A stretch of 5,960 nucleotides of DNA from Kiritimatiellia bacterium (GTDB lineage: Bacteria; Verrucomicrobiota; Kiritimatiellia; RFP12; UBA3636). Shown in pieces: positions 1 through 5,960 of this stretch. The DNA is taken from positions 1 through 5,960 of the forward strand of contig JAEDLN010000151.1 in assembly GCA_016295275.1 (NCBI GenBank), read 5' to 3'. How positions within the stretch are numbered: the stretch's first letter is position 1; each line of letters begins with the position of its first letter. Made by a program: the position numbers and the translations under genes. The notes beneath the pieces are model-generated. The model saw only the letters and a list, made by a program, of their open reading frames with translations. It made no database searches and was not told the origin of the DNA.

Positions 1-55
1 TGACGGTCCAATCCAGGCCGCCATGCTCCGAATTTAATTTTCCGGGATAAGGGTG
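1..55 (+). repeat. Left copy of a 55-bp perfect inverted repeat
   Basis: Bases 1-55 are an exact reverse complement of 5820-5874. On the inner side the match stops at 55/56 (c at 56 here, where continued pairing would require a). On the outer side it runs to the window edge, so its true length could be greater. The stretch carries a stop codon (taa at 48-50) in the frame of the nuclease fragment that begins at 57, and it encodes nothing recognisable. Two readings are possible: the end of a multi-copy element inserted into the nuclease gene, or a shared k-mer at a contig end left by assembly. The match itself is certain; its cause is inferred. Confidence 0.95.
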
Positions 56-56
56 C

Positions 57-290
57 TATCTGGAAGCTCTTGACCGCGACGTAAAAAAGCTGAATGAGAA
101 TCCGAACGTTGGCGTTATCCTCTGTGCCGGTAAAGATGACGCTGTGGTGGAATATGCGTTCAGCCGCAGTATGTCTCCTACCTTGGTGTCTGACTATACA
201 CTGCACTTGCCTGACAAAAAACTGTTGCAGAACAAGCTGCGTGAACTCACTGAGCTTGCTCTGGAAAGCGGCGAAGGTGACGAAGAATGA
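57..290 (+). pseudogene. DUF1016/YhcG-type PDDEXK nuclease, C-terminal fragment (5' end missing)
   Basis: The frame from 57 to the TGA at 288-290 gives 77 residues starting YLEALDRDVKKLNENPNVG, followed by GVILCAGKDDAVVEYAFSRS and a PDKKLLQNKLRELTELA tail. I recognise this as the end of the DUF1016 (YhcG-like) PDDEXK nuclease family, whose members are about 330-380 residues and are common in accessory and restriction-modification-like loci. Only the last fifth or so is present: the winged-helix N-terminal half and most of the nuclease core are missing. Upstream the frame meets a stop at 48-50 inside the inverted repeat, so the gene is cut by whatever put that repeat there. No start codon or ribosome site belongs to it. 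Its stop overlaps the ATG of the following recombinase (ATGA at 287-290), suggesting translational coupling in the intact ancestor. The family call is from memory of the conserved C-terminal pattern. Confidence 0.8.
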
Positions 291-936
291 ACGCGGTGAT
301 CTATGCCCGCTATTCCTCCGATAGCCAGCGGGAAGAATCTATTGAAGGTCAGCTTCGTGAATGCGGCGAATACGCACAACGCAACGGCTTGAAGAGTTGG
401 AGAAACAGAAAGAAGAACGATCTCCCAGCATGACGACGGCAGAGCTGCAAAAGCCGAAGCTGACACGGGAGTATATGGAGCATTGGTTTTCTCAGTTCCG
501 GTACGGCGATCCCAATGATCGGGAATTTCAAAAGCGACTGATCGACACCTTTGTCAACGCGATATTTGTGTATGGCGATAAGCTGGTGCTGACCTATCAG
601 CATGGTACACAGACGATTACACTCAAGGAAGTCGATGACTTTCTGGGGGCGGATTTGGTTGGCCTGCCTCCACCAATTTTTCCAGATGTGGACAACTCGA
701 TAGAAGATGGGGTTGTCGGTTTCTTCTTCAAAGAACACTCTGCAATACGGGTCGGAGCACGATTCCGGAATCAATGCGAACACCTCGATCGGTCGTTGCC
801 GGGATCGATTCGGTCTTTGCGCCTGTCTTCGTCCTCATACGGACATTTCCGGCGCTTGGATACGCTTGAAAAGCGTGCGAAACCGACCTCCCTCGCCACC
901 TGCTCCGCCCCGTTGAAGATACCTCGATCGGCTTGA
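287..936 (+). pseudogene. Large serine recombinase remnant with internal deletion and frame change
   Basis: From ATG 287 the frame reads MNAVIYARYSSDSQREESIE and continues to about residue 34 (codon 386-388). This is the N-terminus of the resolvase/invertase domain of large serine recombinases, and S10 in YARYSSD is the expected catalytic serine. Directly afterwards a different frame (open from 361 to the stop at 934-936) reads RLEELEKQKEE, then LTREYMEHWFSQFRYGD, KRLIDTFVNAIFVYGDKLVL and ITLKEVDDFLGADL. This is the coiled-coil/C-terminal end of the same family. Intact members are about 500-560 residues, so roughly 350-400 residues are missing: most of the catalytic domain, the recombinase domain and the zinc ribbon. 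Family-like sequence fades after about 662, and the rest of the frame to 936 looks like read-through. The product cannot be an active recombinase. The gene is coupled by ATGA overlap to the nuclease fragment upstream. A real deletion and a misassembly cannot be separated here. Confidence 0.75.
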
Positions 937-991
937 TTTCAAGGGCAAAAAATGGCAGTATGTAGCCCAACCTTCATTGAGAACGAATACC
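665..991. other. Region without a convincing gene, between the recombinase remnant and the ABC ATPase
   Basis: All three forward frames are open for part of this stretch (stops at 867-869, 914-916 and 934-936), and two reverse frames are open for 60-80 codons. None gives a protein pattern I recognise. The accessory recombinase sequence must change to chromosomal sequence somewhere here, but I see no terminal repeat or target duplication marking the point. The frame of the downstream ATPase is open from 917 and reads protein-like sequence (LDFKGKKWQYVAQPSL) before its ATG. This may be leftover coding sequence of a lost upstream gene. A weak promoter-like pair (TTGATT at 933-938, CAGTAT at 956-961) is too poor to call. 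An 11-bp direct repeat (acctcgatcgg) sits at 782-792 and 921-931. Confidence 0.5.
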
Positions 992-1804
992 ATGTCTACC
1001 GAATCCAGTTCCACAGCCGCTCCCAAGAAAAAAACACCCTACGTCCCGCCACCGCCACCCCCGGGAAAAGAGGTGCTTGTATCCGTTCGTGGAGTCGATA
1101 AAATCTTCTCGAAGGGCGGTGAGACGGTTTACGCTCTTCACAATATCAATTTGGATATCTATCGCAACGAGTACGTCTCCATCATGGGTCCCTCCGGTTC
1201 CGGAAAATCGACCCTTTTCAATATGGTCGGAGCCCTCGACAAGCCATCCGCCGGAGAGGTCTCAGTCGGTGGCGTATCCCTTCCCTCTCTGGCCTCTAGC
1301 CAACTCTCCTATTTTCGCTGCAAACATATCGGCTATGTCTTCCAGTCCTATAACCTCATTCCGTGGCTGACGGCTATCGGAAATGTCATGCTCCCCATGA
1401 CATTTTTGGGGATCGATGACGAAGCCGCCGAAAAACGGGCTAAGGAAGTGCTTGAAATCGTCGGTCTCGGACATCGCCTCAGACACCTTCCCGGCGAATG
1501 CTCCGGGGGACAGCAACAGCGAATCGCCGTTGCTCGCGCCCTAGCCAACGATCCGGCGATTATCCTTGCCGATGAACCGACCGCGAACTTGGACCAGAAA
1601 ACCGGTCAGGAAATCATCGAATTGTTGAGCGAACTCTGCAAAACGCAAGGCGTTACCGTGATTACCGCGACACACGACTTCAAAATGCTCAAAGCCTCCG
1701 ATCGTATCGTTTGGATCAAGGGTGGTAATGTCGATAAGGTCGAAGATGTTGCCAATTTGAACATCTCCGTGGGTGGCGTGGACGAGTCACATTACGAAGG
1801 ATGA
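992..1804 (+). CDS. ABC transporter ATP-binding protein, LolD/MacB-type
   Basis: The 270-residue cytoplasmic ATPase has every ABC motif: Walker A GPSGSGKST (66-74), Q-loop Q118 in YVFQSYNLIP, signature CSGGQQQR (170-177), Walker B IILADE (190-195), D-loop NLD (199-201) and switch H228 in ATHD. The signature together with YNLIPWLTAIGNVMLP places it in the LolD/MacB/FtsE-like group, which powers lipoprotein release, macrolide or peptide efflux, or related mechanotransmission with an FtsX/MacB-fold permease. The substrate is unknown and no permease lies in the window. At 270 residues it is longer than a typical LolD (about 230) because of a 26-residue N-terminal extension containing KKK and six consecutive prolines (19-24), plus a short C-terminal tail. 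C170 replaces the usual leucine of LSGGQ. ATG 992 was chosen; TTG 977 in the same frame would add five residues, and neither has a strong ribosome site (weak gaga at 979-982). SMC follows 26 nt downstream. Confidence 0.93.
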   Translation: MSTESSSTAAPKKKTPYVPPPPPPGKEVLVSVRGVDKIFSKGGETVYALHNINLDIYRNEYVSIMGPSGSGKSTLFNMVGALDKPSAGEVSVGGVSLPSLASSQLSYFRCKHIGYVFQSYNLIPWLTAIGNVMLPMTFLGIDDEAAEKRAKEVLEIVGLGHRLRHLPGECSGGQQQRIAVARALANDPAIILADEPTANLDQKTGQEIIELLSELCKTQGVTVITATHDFKMLKASDRIVWIKGGNVDKVEDVANLNISVGGVDESHYEG

Positions 1805-1818
1805 GTTTTTCCTTATCC

Positions 1819-1823
1819 AAAGG
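1819..1823 (+). promoter_or_regulatory. Ribosome binding site for smc, fixing the GTG start
   Basis: AAAGG at 1819-1823 lies 7 nt before GTG 1831, good Shine-Dalgarno spacing. The protein read from this GTG begins MYLQTLEILGFKSFAKKTRL, which lines up with the standard SMC N-terminus where the first residues form strand 1 of the head. The non-ATG start is therefore supported by both spacing and family alignment. The site lies in the 26-nt gap after the ATPase stop, with no room for a terminator, so smc is probably read from the same transcript. Confidence 0.6.
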
Positions 1824-1830
1824 TTGTTAG

Positions 1831-4800
1831 GTGTATCTCCAGACACTCGAGATTCTGGGCTTCAAAAGCTTCGCGAAAAAGACCCGGCTCGTTTTCGAGC
1901 CGGGTATTACGGCTATTGTCGGTCCAAACGGATGCGGAAAATCAAACGTTTCCGACGCCATTCGTTGGGTCCTGGGCGAACAGCGCCCCACCGCATTGCG
2001 CGGTGCCGCCATGACCGATGTCATTTTCAACGGCACGGATGATCACAAACCGCTGGGGATGGCAGAGGTTTCCATCACATTCGTCGATTGCGAGAAACAG
2101 CTCGGTCTCGAATACAACGAAGTCACCATTACCAGACGTGTTTTCCGGACGGGCGAAGGTCAGTATTTTTTAAACAAAACGCCATGCCGCTTGCGCGATA
2201 TCCAGCGCCTCTTCATGGATACGGGTATCGGAACGTCTTCCTACTCGGTCATGGCACAGGGACAGATCGATGCCATTCTTTCGTCCCGACCGGAGGACCG
2301 GCGTGCCATTTTCGAAGAGGCTTCCGGCATTACGCGCTTTCGAGCCGATCGCAAAGAGGCTTTTCGGAAATTGGAGGCAACCGACCAGAACCTGGCGCGT
2401 TTGAATGACGTTCTTCAGGAACTGCGCCGCCAAATCGGTTCCCTCCAACGCCAAGCCGCTCGCGCCCGTCGCTACAAGGAGATGAAAGCGGAACTGCGCA
2501 CCTACGATCTGTTTTTGACTAGGTCGCGCGTACAGTCTCTCGACGCGCATGATAAAGAACTGAATGCCGCTTTCGAAGCACGCAAGAATACAATCGAAGA
2601 AAAACGCAGATCGCTCCTCGCTCAAGAAGAGCGAATCGCCGAAACGCGTCGGCGTCTGGATGAGTCCGAAAAAGGCATTTCCGAAGCGGTGGCTGCCGCT
2701 ACAGCTGCTCATCACGCCCGGTCTCAAGCCGAGGAAGCAATTCGGCAAAACAACTTGCGTTGCGAGGAAAACCTTGCCTGGCGAACCCGCGATGAACAGG
2801 AAATCCAGCAATTGCAAGGCGTGCAAAAACAGCAGCAGGAACAGCTGGAGCAGTCGCTGCAAGCGGCAACCGCCGCCGCGGCCGAAGCGGAAATCGCCGC
2901 TGGTAATCTCGAAGAGGTGCGCCTTCAATTCGAATTGTTGCGCGCCAAAACGGAAGAATCCCGCTCCGGGCTGCAAAAATTGCGAGACGAATCGCTCAAC
3001 GCCGAACGGACTCTTGCGCATTTGCAAGCGGAACTCGCACGCACGGAGGCATCCGTGCGGGAAACGCTTTTGGCCAACGAACACTTGACCGAGGAACGGA
3101 AACGCCTGACCCAATTGGAAGCCGATCTTTCCGAACAACTCGATGAAGTGGGCGGCGAATTGGAAACCCTTCAAGAAATGGCCGATCGCCAACAGGAAAA
3201 TGTCCAAAACCTGGAGACGCGCCTTCGCAGCGGTCAGGCCGCATTGGCGGAAACGCAGTCCAATCAAGCGGAGATCCGTGCCGGATTAGCCGCCTGCAGA
3301 GCACGATTCCACGTCTTGGAAGAGGCGGCAAAGACCTCGGATGGAATGCCGGAGGGTGCCGCCTTGTTGCTGAACAATGAACAACCGCTTCCGAAATCCA
3401 TCCCCGATGACGCTGTGCTGGGGCTTGTCGCCGATCAGTTTTCCGTCGATAAGGAATACCGGACCGCTTTGCAGGCCGTTCTTTCATGCATGCGCGATAC
3501 CATTGCCGTGCGCCGTAGCGACGATTTGACGGCTCTTCGGATCGCACTCCACGATGAGCCGCCCAACGGCTCCGCGCCCTTGCCGGTCGATCTCATCGCA
3601 GGCGACGCCGCCGGACTCTCGCGCCCTTCTGTCGATTCCGGCGTTCCCGCAAACGCAATTCCGCTCTTGTCCCTCTTGTCTTGCAAGGAGAGCTTCCGCC
3701 CCGCTGCAGAATACTTGCTCGCAAATGTCTATCTCGTCGATTGTCTTCCCGATGATCCGGCAACGATCCCTGCAGAGGCTGCTTTTGTTACACGATCCGG
3801 CATGGTCCTCCGCCCGGGCGGCAGATTGACGATTTTCTCGCCAAGGGAAACGGCGGCCGACCCGTTCGCGCGTCATGCCATGCTCGAGGACGCGCAAAAA
3901 GAGGAGGCATCGCTGCTCGAACGCCTGCATGAGGCAGAAGATGCCGAGGCCCGGGAACGAGAGGCTTTGCGTTCTGCCGAAGACACCATTTCCCAGGCGC
4001 GCGTCCTATTCGAACAGTCACAGCGAACCGCCGCCCGCAAGGAGGGCGAAGAACGGTCGCTGGCACACAACCTCGCGGAAACACGAGCCCGTCTGAAACA
4101 TACGATTGAACAATTGGAACATCTCCGGGATTCCTCCGGAAATGCAACCGATCGTACCAAGGAACTGTCTGCCCGAATCGGCGAACTTTCCCAATCCCGT
4201 ACGACCCTGGCAGAAGCCATTGCCGGACAATCGGAAACAACCCGCGCCGATGAAGCCGCCTTCCTCCAGGCGCAAGGTCGCCTTACCGATGCGCGCCTCG
4301 CACATGTCTCCGTGCGCCAACGCGTCGATGCCGCCACCTTCCAGAACAAGGCCGCCGCCGCACGTCTCAAAGAACTGGACGGCATGATCGATATGCGGCA
4401 ATCGCGGCTCCTCTCCTACGATGAAACAATCGCCCGCTTGAAAGCGGAAAACGAAGCCACCGCCTCCGGATTCGATCGACTGGATGAGGCTGCTCGTTGC
4501 GCCGATCAGCAAATCGCCGCTTTGCGCGAATCCCGCGTTAAGCAACAGAAAGAATCCGAGGAAGCGAGCCACGCACTCCAAGAGCAACGCGCCGCATTGG
4601 ACGCAATCCTCGCCGAACAGAACAAGACCGAAGTCGCTCTTGCGGAAACCAAACTGCAACGGGAAAATCTGGAAGAACGCCTTCGTACGGATTGGGACAT
4701 GGGACTGGAGGATCTCCCCCGCGAACCGCTTCCGGACTGGAAGGAAAAACCGGAGCCGTCATTGGACGAATGCGCGGAAAAGGTGCGCGAACTGCGCCGG

Positions 4801-5574
4801 AAAATGGACGAAATGGGGCCCGTCAATCTGATCGCAATCGAAGATTGCCAAAAAAGCGAGGAACGATTGGCATTCCTTTCCGCTCAGGAAGAGGATCTGT
4901 TGGATGCCAAGGAAAAGCTCCTCGCACTCATGAAGGACATCGATCGGCAGTCCGTTGCCCGCTTCCGGGATACTTTCGAAAAGGCAAACGAAAATTTCCA
5001 GAAGATGTATACGCGGCTTTTCGGTGGCGGAAAAGCCGAATTGCGATTGCTCGACGATGAAAATGTCCTTGAATGCGGCATCGATATCGTGGCACGCCCA
5101 CCGGGGAAAAAGCCGCAATCCATCTCGCTTCTTTCCGGCGGTGAACGGACGATGACCGCAGTCGCCCTTCTCTTCTCGATCTACGCCATCAAACCATCCC
5201 CGTTTGCCATCCTCGACGAACTGGATGCGGCATTGGACGATTCCAATATCGGTCGTTTCGTCGATGTGCTGAAGGACTTCTTGAACCTTTCGCAATTCCT
5301 GATTATCACGCATAACCAGCATACGATCGCCGGTGCCGATATCGTCTATGGCGTTACGCAACAGGAAAAGGGCGTGTCGACCATTCTGTCCATGCGTCTT
5401 AAACGCATCGGCGTGGAAGCTCCGCAAGAAGAAATTCTCCCGGAAGCCGATACGCCTCCGCCTCCTTCCGAACGAAAGCTCCAAAACGCTATGCGAGGCA
5501 AACGGATCTCCGCAAAAAAAGAGGCGTCTTCGCAAAAACGGCAATCCGCTCAACCCGAAGCATCCGACGTTTGA
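1831..5574 (+). CDS. smc: Chromosome partition protein SMC
   Basis: This is the core ATPase of the bacterial condensin (SMC-ScpA-ScpB), which folds and segregates the chromosome by loop extrusion on the nucleoid. All parts are present in order: N-head with Walker A GPNGCGKSN (31-39), R-loop arginine R57 in ALRG, and Q-loop Q143 in MAQGQIDAIL; first coiled coil about 170-500, rich in Glu, Gln, Arg and Ala; hinge about 527-672, ending in the RSGMVLRPGGRLT pattern; second coiled coil about 675-990; C-head from MGPVNLIAIED (995 on) with signature LSGGE (1101-1105), Walker B FAILDE (1125-1130), D-loop DAALDD (1132-1137) and switch H1161 in ITHNQH. At 1247 residues it is slightly longer than the usual 1150-1190, partly because of a tail after about 1193 with PPPP (1209-1212) and many Lys/Arg. 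The hinge lacks the usual double glycine after its first helix (VLSCMRDTIAV here). ScpA/ScpB are not in the window. No frameshift is seen. Confidence 0.97.
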   Translation: MYLQTLEILGFKSFAKKTRLVFEPGITAIVGPNGCGKSNVSDAIRWVLGEQRPTALRGAAMTDVIFNGTDDHKPLGMAEVSITFVDCEKQLGLEYNEVTITRRVFRTGEGQYFLNKTPCRLRDIQRLFMDTGIGTSSYSVMAQGQIDAILSSRPEDRRAIFEEASGITRFRADRKEAFRKLEATDQNLARLNDVLQELRRQIGSLQRQAARARRYKEMKAELRTYDLFLTRSRVQSLDAHDKELNAAFEARKNTIEEKRRSLLAQEERIAETRRRLDESEKGISEAVAAATAAHHARSQAEEAIRQNNLRCEENLAWRTRDEQEIQQLQGVQKQQQEQLEQSLQAATAAAAEAEIAAGNLEEVRLQFELLRAKTEESRSGLQKLRDESLNAERTLAHLQAELARTEASVRETLLANEHLTEERKRLTQLEADLSEQLDEVGGELETLQEMADRQQENVQNLETRLRSGQAALAETQSNQAEIRAGLAACRARFHVLEEAAKTSDGMPEGAALLLNNEQPLPKSIPDDAVLGLVADQFSVDKEYRTALQAVLSCMRDTIAVRRSDDLTALRIALHDEPPNGSAPLPVDLIAGDAAGLSRPSVDSGVPANAIPLLSLLSCKESFRPAAEYLLANVYLVDCLPDDPATIPAEAAFVTRSGMVLRPGGRLTIFSPRETAADPFARHAMLEDAQKEEASLLERLHEAEDAEAREREALRSAEDTISQARVLFEQSQRTAARKEGEERSLAHNLAETRARLKHTIEQLEHLRDSSGNATDRTKELSARIGELSQSRTTLAEAIAGQSETTRADEAAFLQAQGRLTDARLAHVSVRQRVDAATFQNKAAAARLKELDGMIDMRQSRLLSYDETIARLKAENEATASGFDRLDEAARCADQQIAALRESRVKQQKESEEASHALQEQRAALDAILAEQNKTEVALAETKLQRENLEERLRTDWDMGLEDLPREPLPDWKEKPEPSLDECAEKVRELRRKMDEMGPVNLIAIEDCQKSEERLAFLSAQEEDLLDAKEKLLALMKDIDRQSVARFRDTFEKANENFQKMYTRLFGGGKAELRLLDDENVLECGIDIVARPPGKKPQSISLLSGGERTMTAVALLFSIYAIKPSPFAILDELDAALDDSNIGRFVDVLKDFLNLSQFLIITHNQHTIAGADIVYGVTQQEKGVSTILSMRLKRIGVEAPQEEILPEADTPPPPSERKLQNAMRGKRISAKKEASSQKRQSAQPEASDV

Positions 5575-5819
5575 TGTTCGGAGTGCGTGGGAAATCAACG
5601 GTTTTTCGCGGCGGATGACGATCGCAGGCCAATGGCTGAAATGGGCGAATCTTGCCCATGTGCGTACGATCCGATCATACTGGTATTCTATCTGGATCTT
5701 TCGCCTTCGAAATGCCGGAACACCCCAATTATCCCAAATTCGTGCGACACGCTCTCCCCTGCTGGATTGTATTTGCCATTCCCGTAGCTACGCGAACTAC
5801 GGCAACTTTCGCCGCATTT
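5575..5819. other. Stretch after smc with no recognisable gene
   Basis: Three forward frames stay open here, but none is recognised. One runs from ATG 5615 to 5902 (95 codons, rich in Trp, Tyr and Arg). One begins at TTG 5652 and ends at 5918, with a hydrophobic run around CWIVFAIPVAT. One begins at GTG 5587 and ends at 5787. None has a well-placed ribosome site; ATG 5615 is preceded immediately by ggcgg, which is too close. An ATG overlapping the smc stop (TGATG, 5572-5576) opens only 14 codons. No terminator with a T-run follows smc. A 6-bp inverted repeat (atgggc / gcccat) lies at 5641-5646 and 5654-5659. At most one of the three frames could be a real gene, and the two that pass 5820 would have to cross into the repeated DNA. 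Confidence 0.5.
5773..5805. repeat. Imperfect inverted repeat (possible hairpin)
   Basis: The left arm TTGCC (5773-5777) and CGTAG (5783-5787), separated by five unpaired bases, pairs with the right arm CTACGGCAA (5797-5805) around a 9-base loop. Inside it, cgtagctacg at 5783-5792 is itself a perfect 10-bp palindrome. There is no following T-run, so it is not a standard terminator. It lies 15 bases before the start of the 55-bp repeat at 5820 and could be a protein-binding or element-end structure, but it could also be chance. Confidence 0.35.
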
Positions 5820-5874
5820 CACCCTTATCCCGGAAAATTAAATTCGGAGCATGGCGGCCTGGATTGGACCGTCA
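5820..5874 (-). repeat. Right copy of the 55-bp perfect inverted repeat
   Basis: This is the exact reverse complement of bases 1-55, with no mismatch. To its left (below 5820) similarity to the other copy stops at once. To its right the sequence continues to 5960, whereas the other copy is cut by the window edge, so the repeated unit may extend rightward from 5820. If it is an element end, its tip reads cacccttatcccgg going inward. I cannot match this to a named insertion-sequence family with confidence, and no transposase is visible in the remaining 86 bases. Confidence 0.95.
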
Positions 5875-5933
5875 AATGGAGCGCTCGACACTTGGCTGTT
5901 AGGAGTGAAGCCCGGTAGCAACGGTGTCAGATC

Positions 5934-5950
5934 GGGAGGCTTGGCCTTCC
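5934..5950. repeat. Short hairpin near the right edge
   Basis: GGGAGGC (5934-5940) and GCCTTCC (5944-5950) form a 7-bp stem with one G-T pair and a 3-base loop. The following bases (gctgatatat) are not a T-run, so a rho-independent terminator is not supported. It may be part of the repeated unit that begins at 5820. Nothing else could be identified in 5875-5960. Confidence 0.25.
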
Positions 5951-5960
5951 GCTGATATAT

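Noticed and set aside
349..783. Reverse-strand open frame of 144 codons over the recombinase remnant
   Set aside because: The forward frame matches the recombinase C-terminal region; the reverse translation has no recognisable features.
782..931. 11-bp direct repeat acctcgatcgg at 782-792 and 921-931
   Set aside because: It is short, and the gatcgg-type core recurs elsewhere in this sequence. No element structure lies between the copies, so chance is likely.
933..961. Possible sigma-70-like promoter before the ABC ATPase
   Set aside because: TTGATT with CAGTAT at 17 nt spacing matches consensus at only 4/6 and 3/6; too weak to annotate.
2170..3267. Long reverse-strand open frame (365 codons) inside smc
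   Set aside because: It lies opposite the Glu/Gln/Arg-rich coiled coil. Its translation is the Phe/Leu/Gln-rich pattern expected from antisense of such codons, and it has no recognisable domain.
4759..5598. Reverse-strand open frame of 279 codons over the SMC C-terminal head
   Set aside because: The forward frame encodes the complete SMC head with all motifs; the reverse frame is a shadow with no family pattern.
5615..5902. Candidate 95-codon gene downstream of smc
   Set aside because: It has no usable ribosome site and no recognised family, it competes with two other open frames, and it runs through the repeat junction at 5820.
1..5960. Whole window as a composite transposon bounded by inverted repeats
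   Set aside because: The interior is an essential-type smc operon, no transposase is visible, the repeat reaches the window edge, and its length of exactly 55 could be an assembly k-mer.
5875..5960. tRNA or small RNA at the right edge
   Set aside because: There is no T-arm (GTTCRA-type) sequence or cloverleaf pairing; only a single short hairpin was found.

Overview
The window looks like a metagenome-style fragment. Its centre is a normal chromosomal segment and its edges carry rearranged or mobile DNA. The two intact genes are an ABC transporter ATPase (992-1804) and a full-length chromosome-partition ATPase SMC (1831-5574), both on the + strand and 26 nt apart, so probably co-transcribed. 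The SMC N-terminal head (TSSYSVMAQGQIDAIL, then SSRPEDRRAIFEEASGITRF) resembles, from memory, SMC proteins of the PVC group (Verrucomicrobiota / Kiritimatiellota / Lentisphaerota). That is the best lineage guess, but it is a recollection and not a search result.

Left edge (1-936): the first 55 bases are an exact reverse complement of 5820-5874. Immediately after them, with no transition, comes the C-terminal end of a DUF1016/YhcG-type PDDEXK nuclease. Its stop overlaps (ATGA) the start of a large serine recombinase. That recombinase is broken: about 34 N-terminal residues are joined directly, in another frame, to the C-terminal region, so most of the catalytic domain and the DNA-binding middle are absent. 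This nuclease-recombinase pair is accessory DNA and is unrelated to the genes that follow.

Middle (about 665-991): no convincing gene. The junction between the accessory DNA and the chromosomal block should lie here, but no sharp boundary is visible.

Core (992-5574): the ATPase has every motif of a LolD/MacB-type transporter subunit, but no permease partner is encoded in the window. SMC has the complete two-head, coiled-coil and hinge layout, with a divergent hinge and a charged C-terminal tail. They have no known joint function; they are probably simply adjacent.

Right edge (5575-5960): three frames are open for 60-95 codons, but none gives a recognisable product. The stretch contains short inverted repeats and, from 5820, the second copy of the 55-bp repeat. 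The inner edge of the repeat at 55/56 coincides with the point where nuclease homology begins. The repeat is therefore best read either as the end of a multi-copy element present in two opposite copies, or as a k-mer-length assembly-graph overlap (55 is a common assembler k). I did not find a convincing undescribed system; the unusual signals are the rearrangements at the edges.
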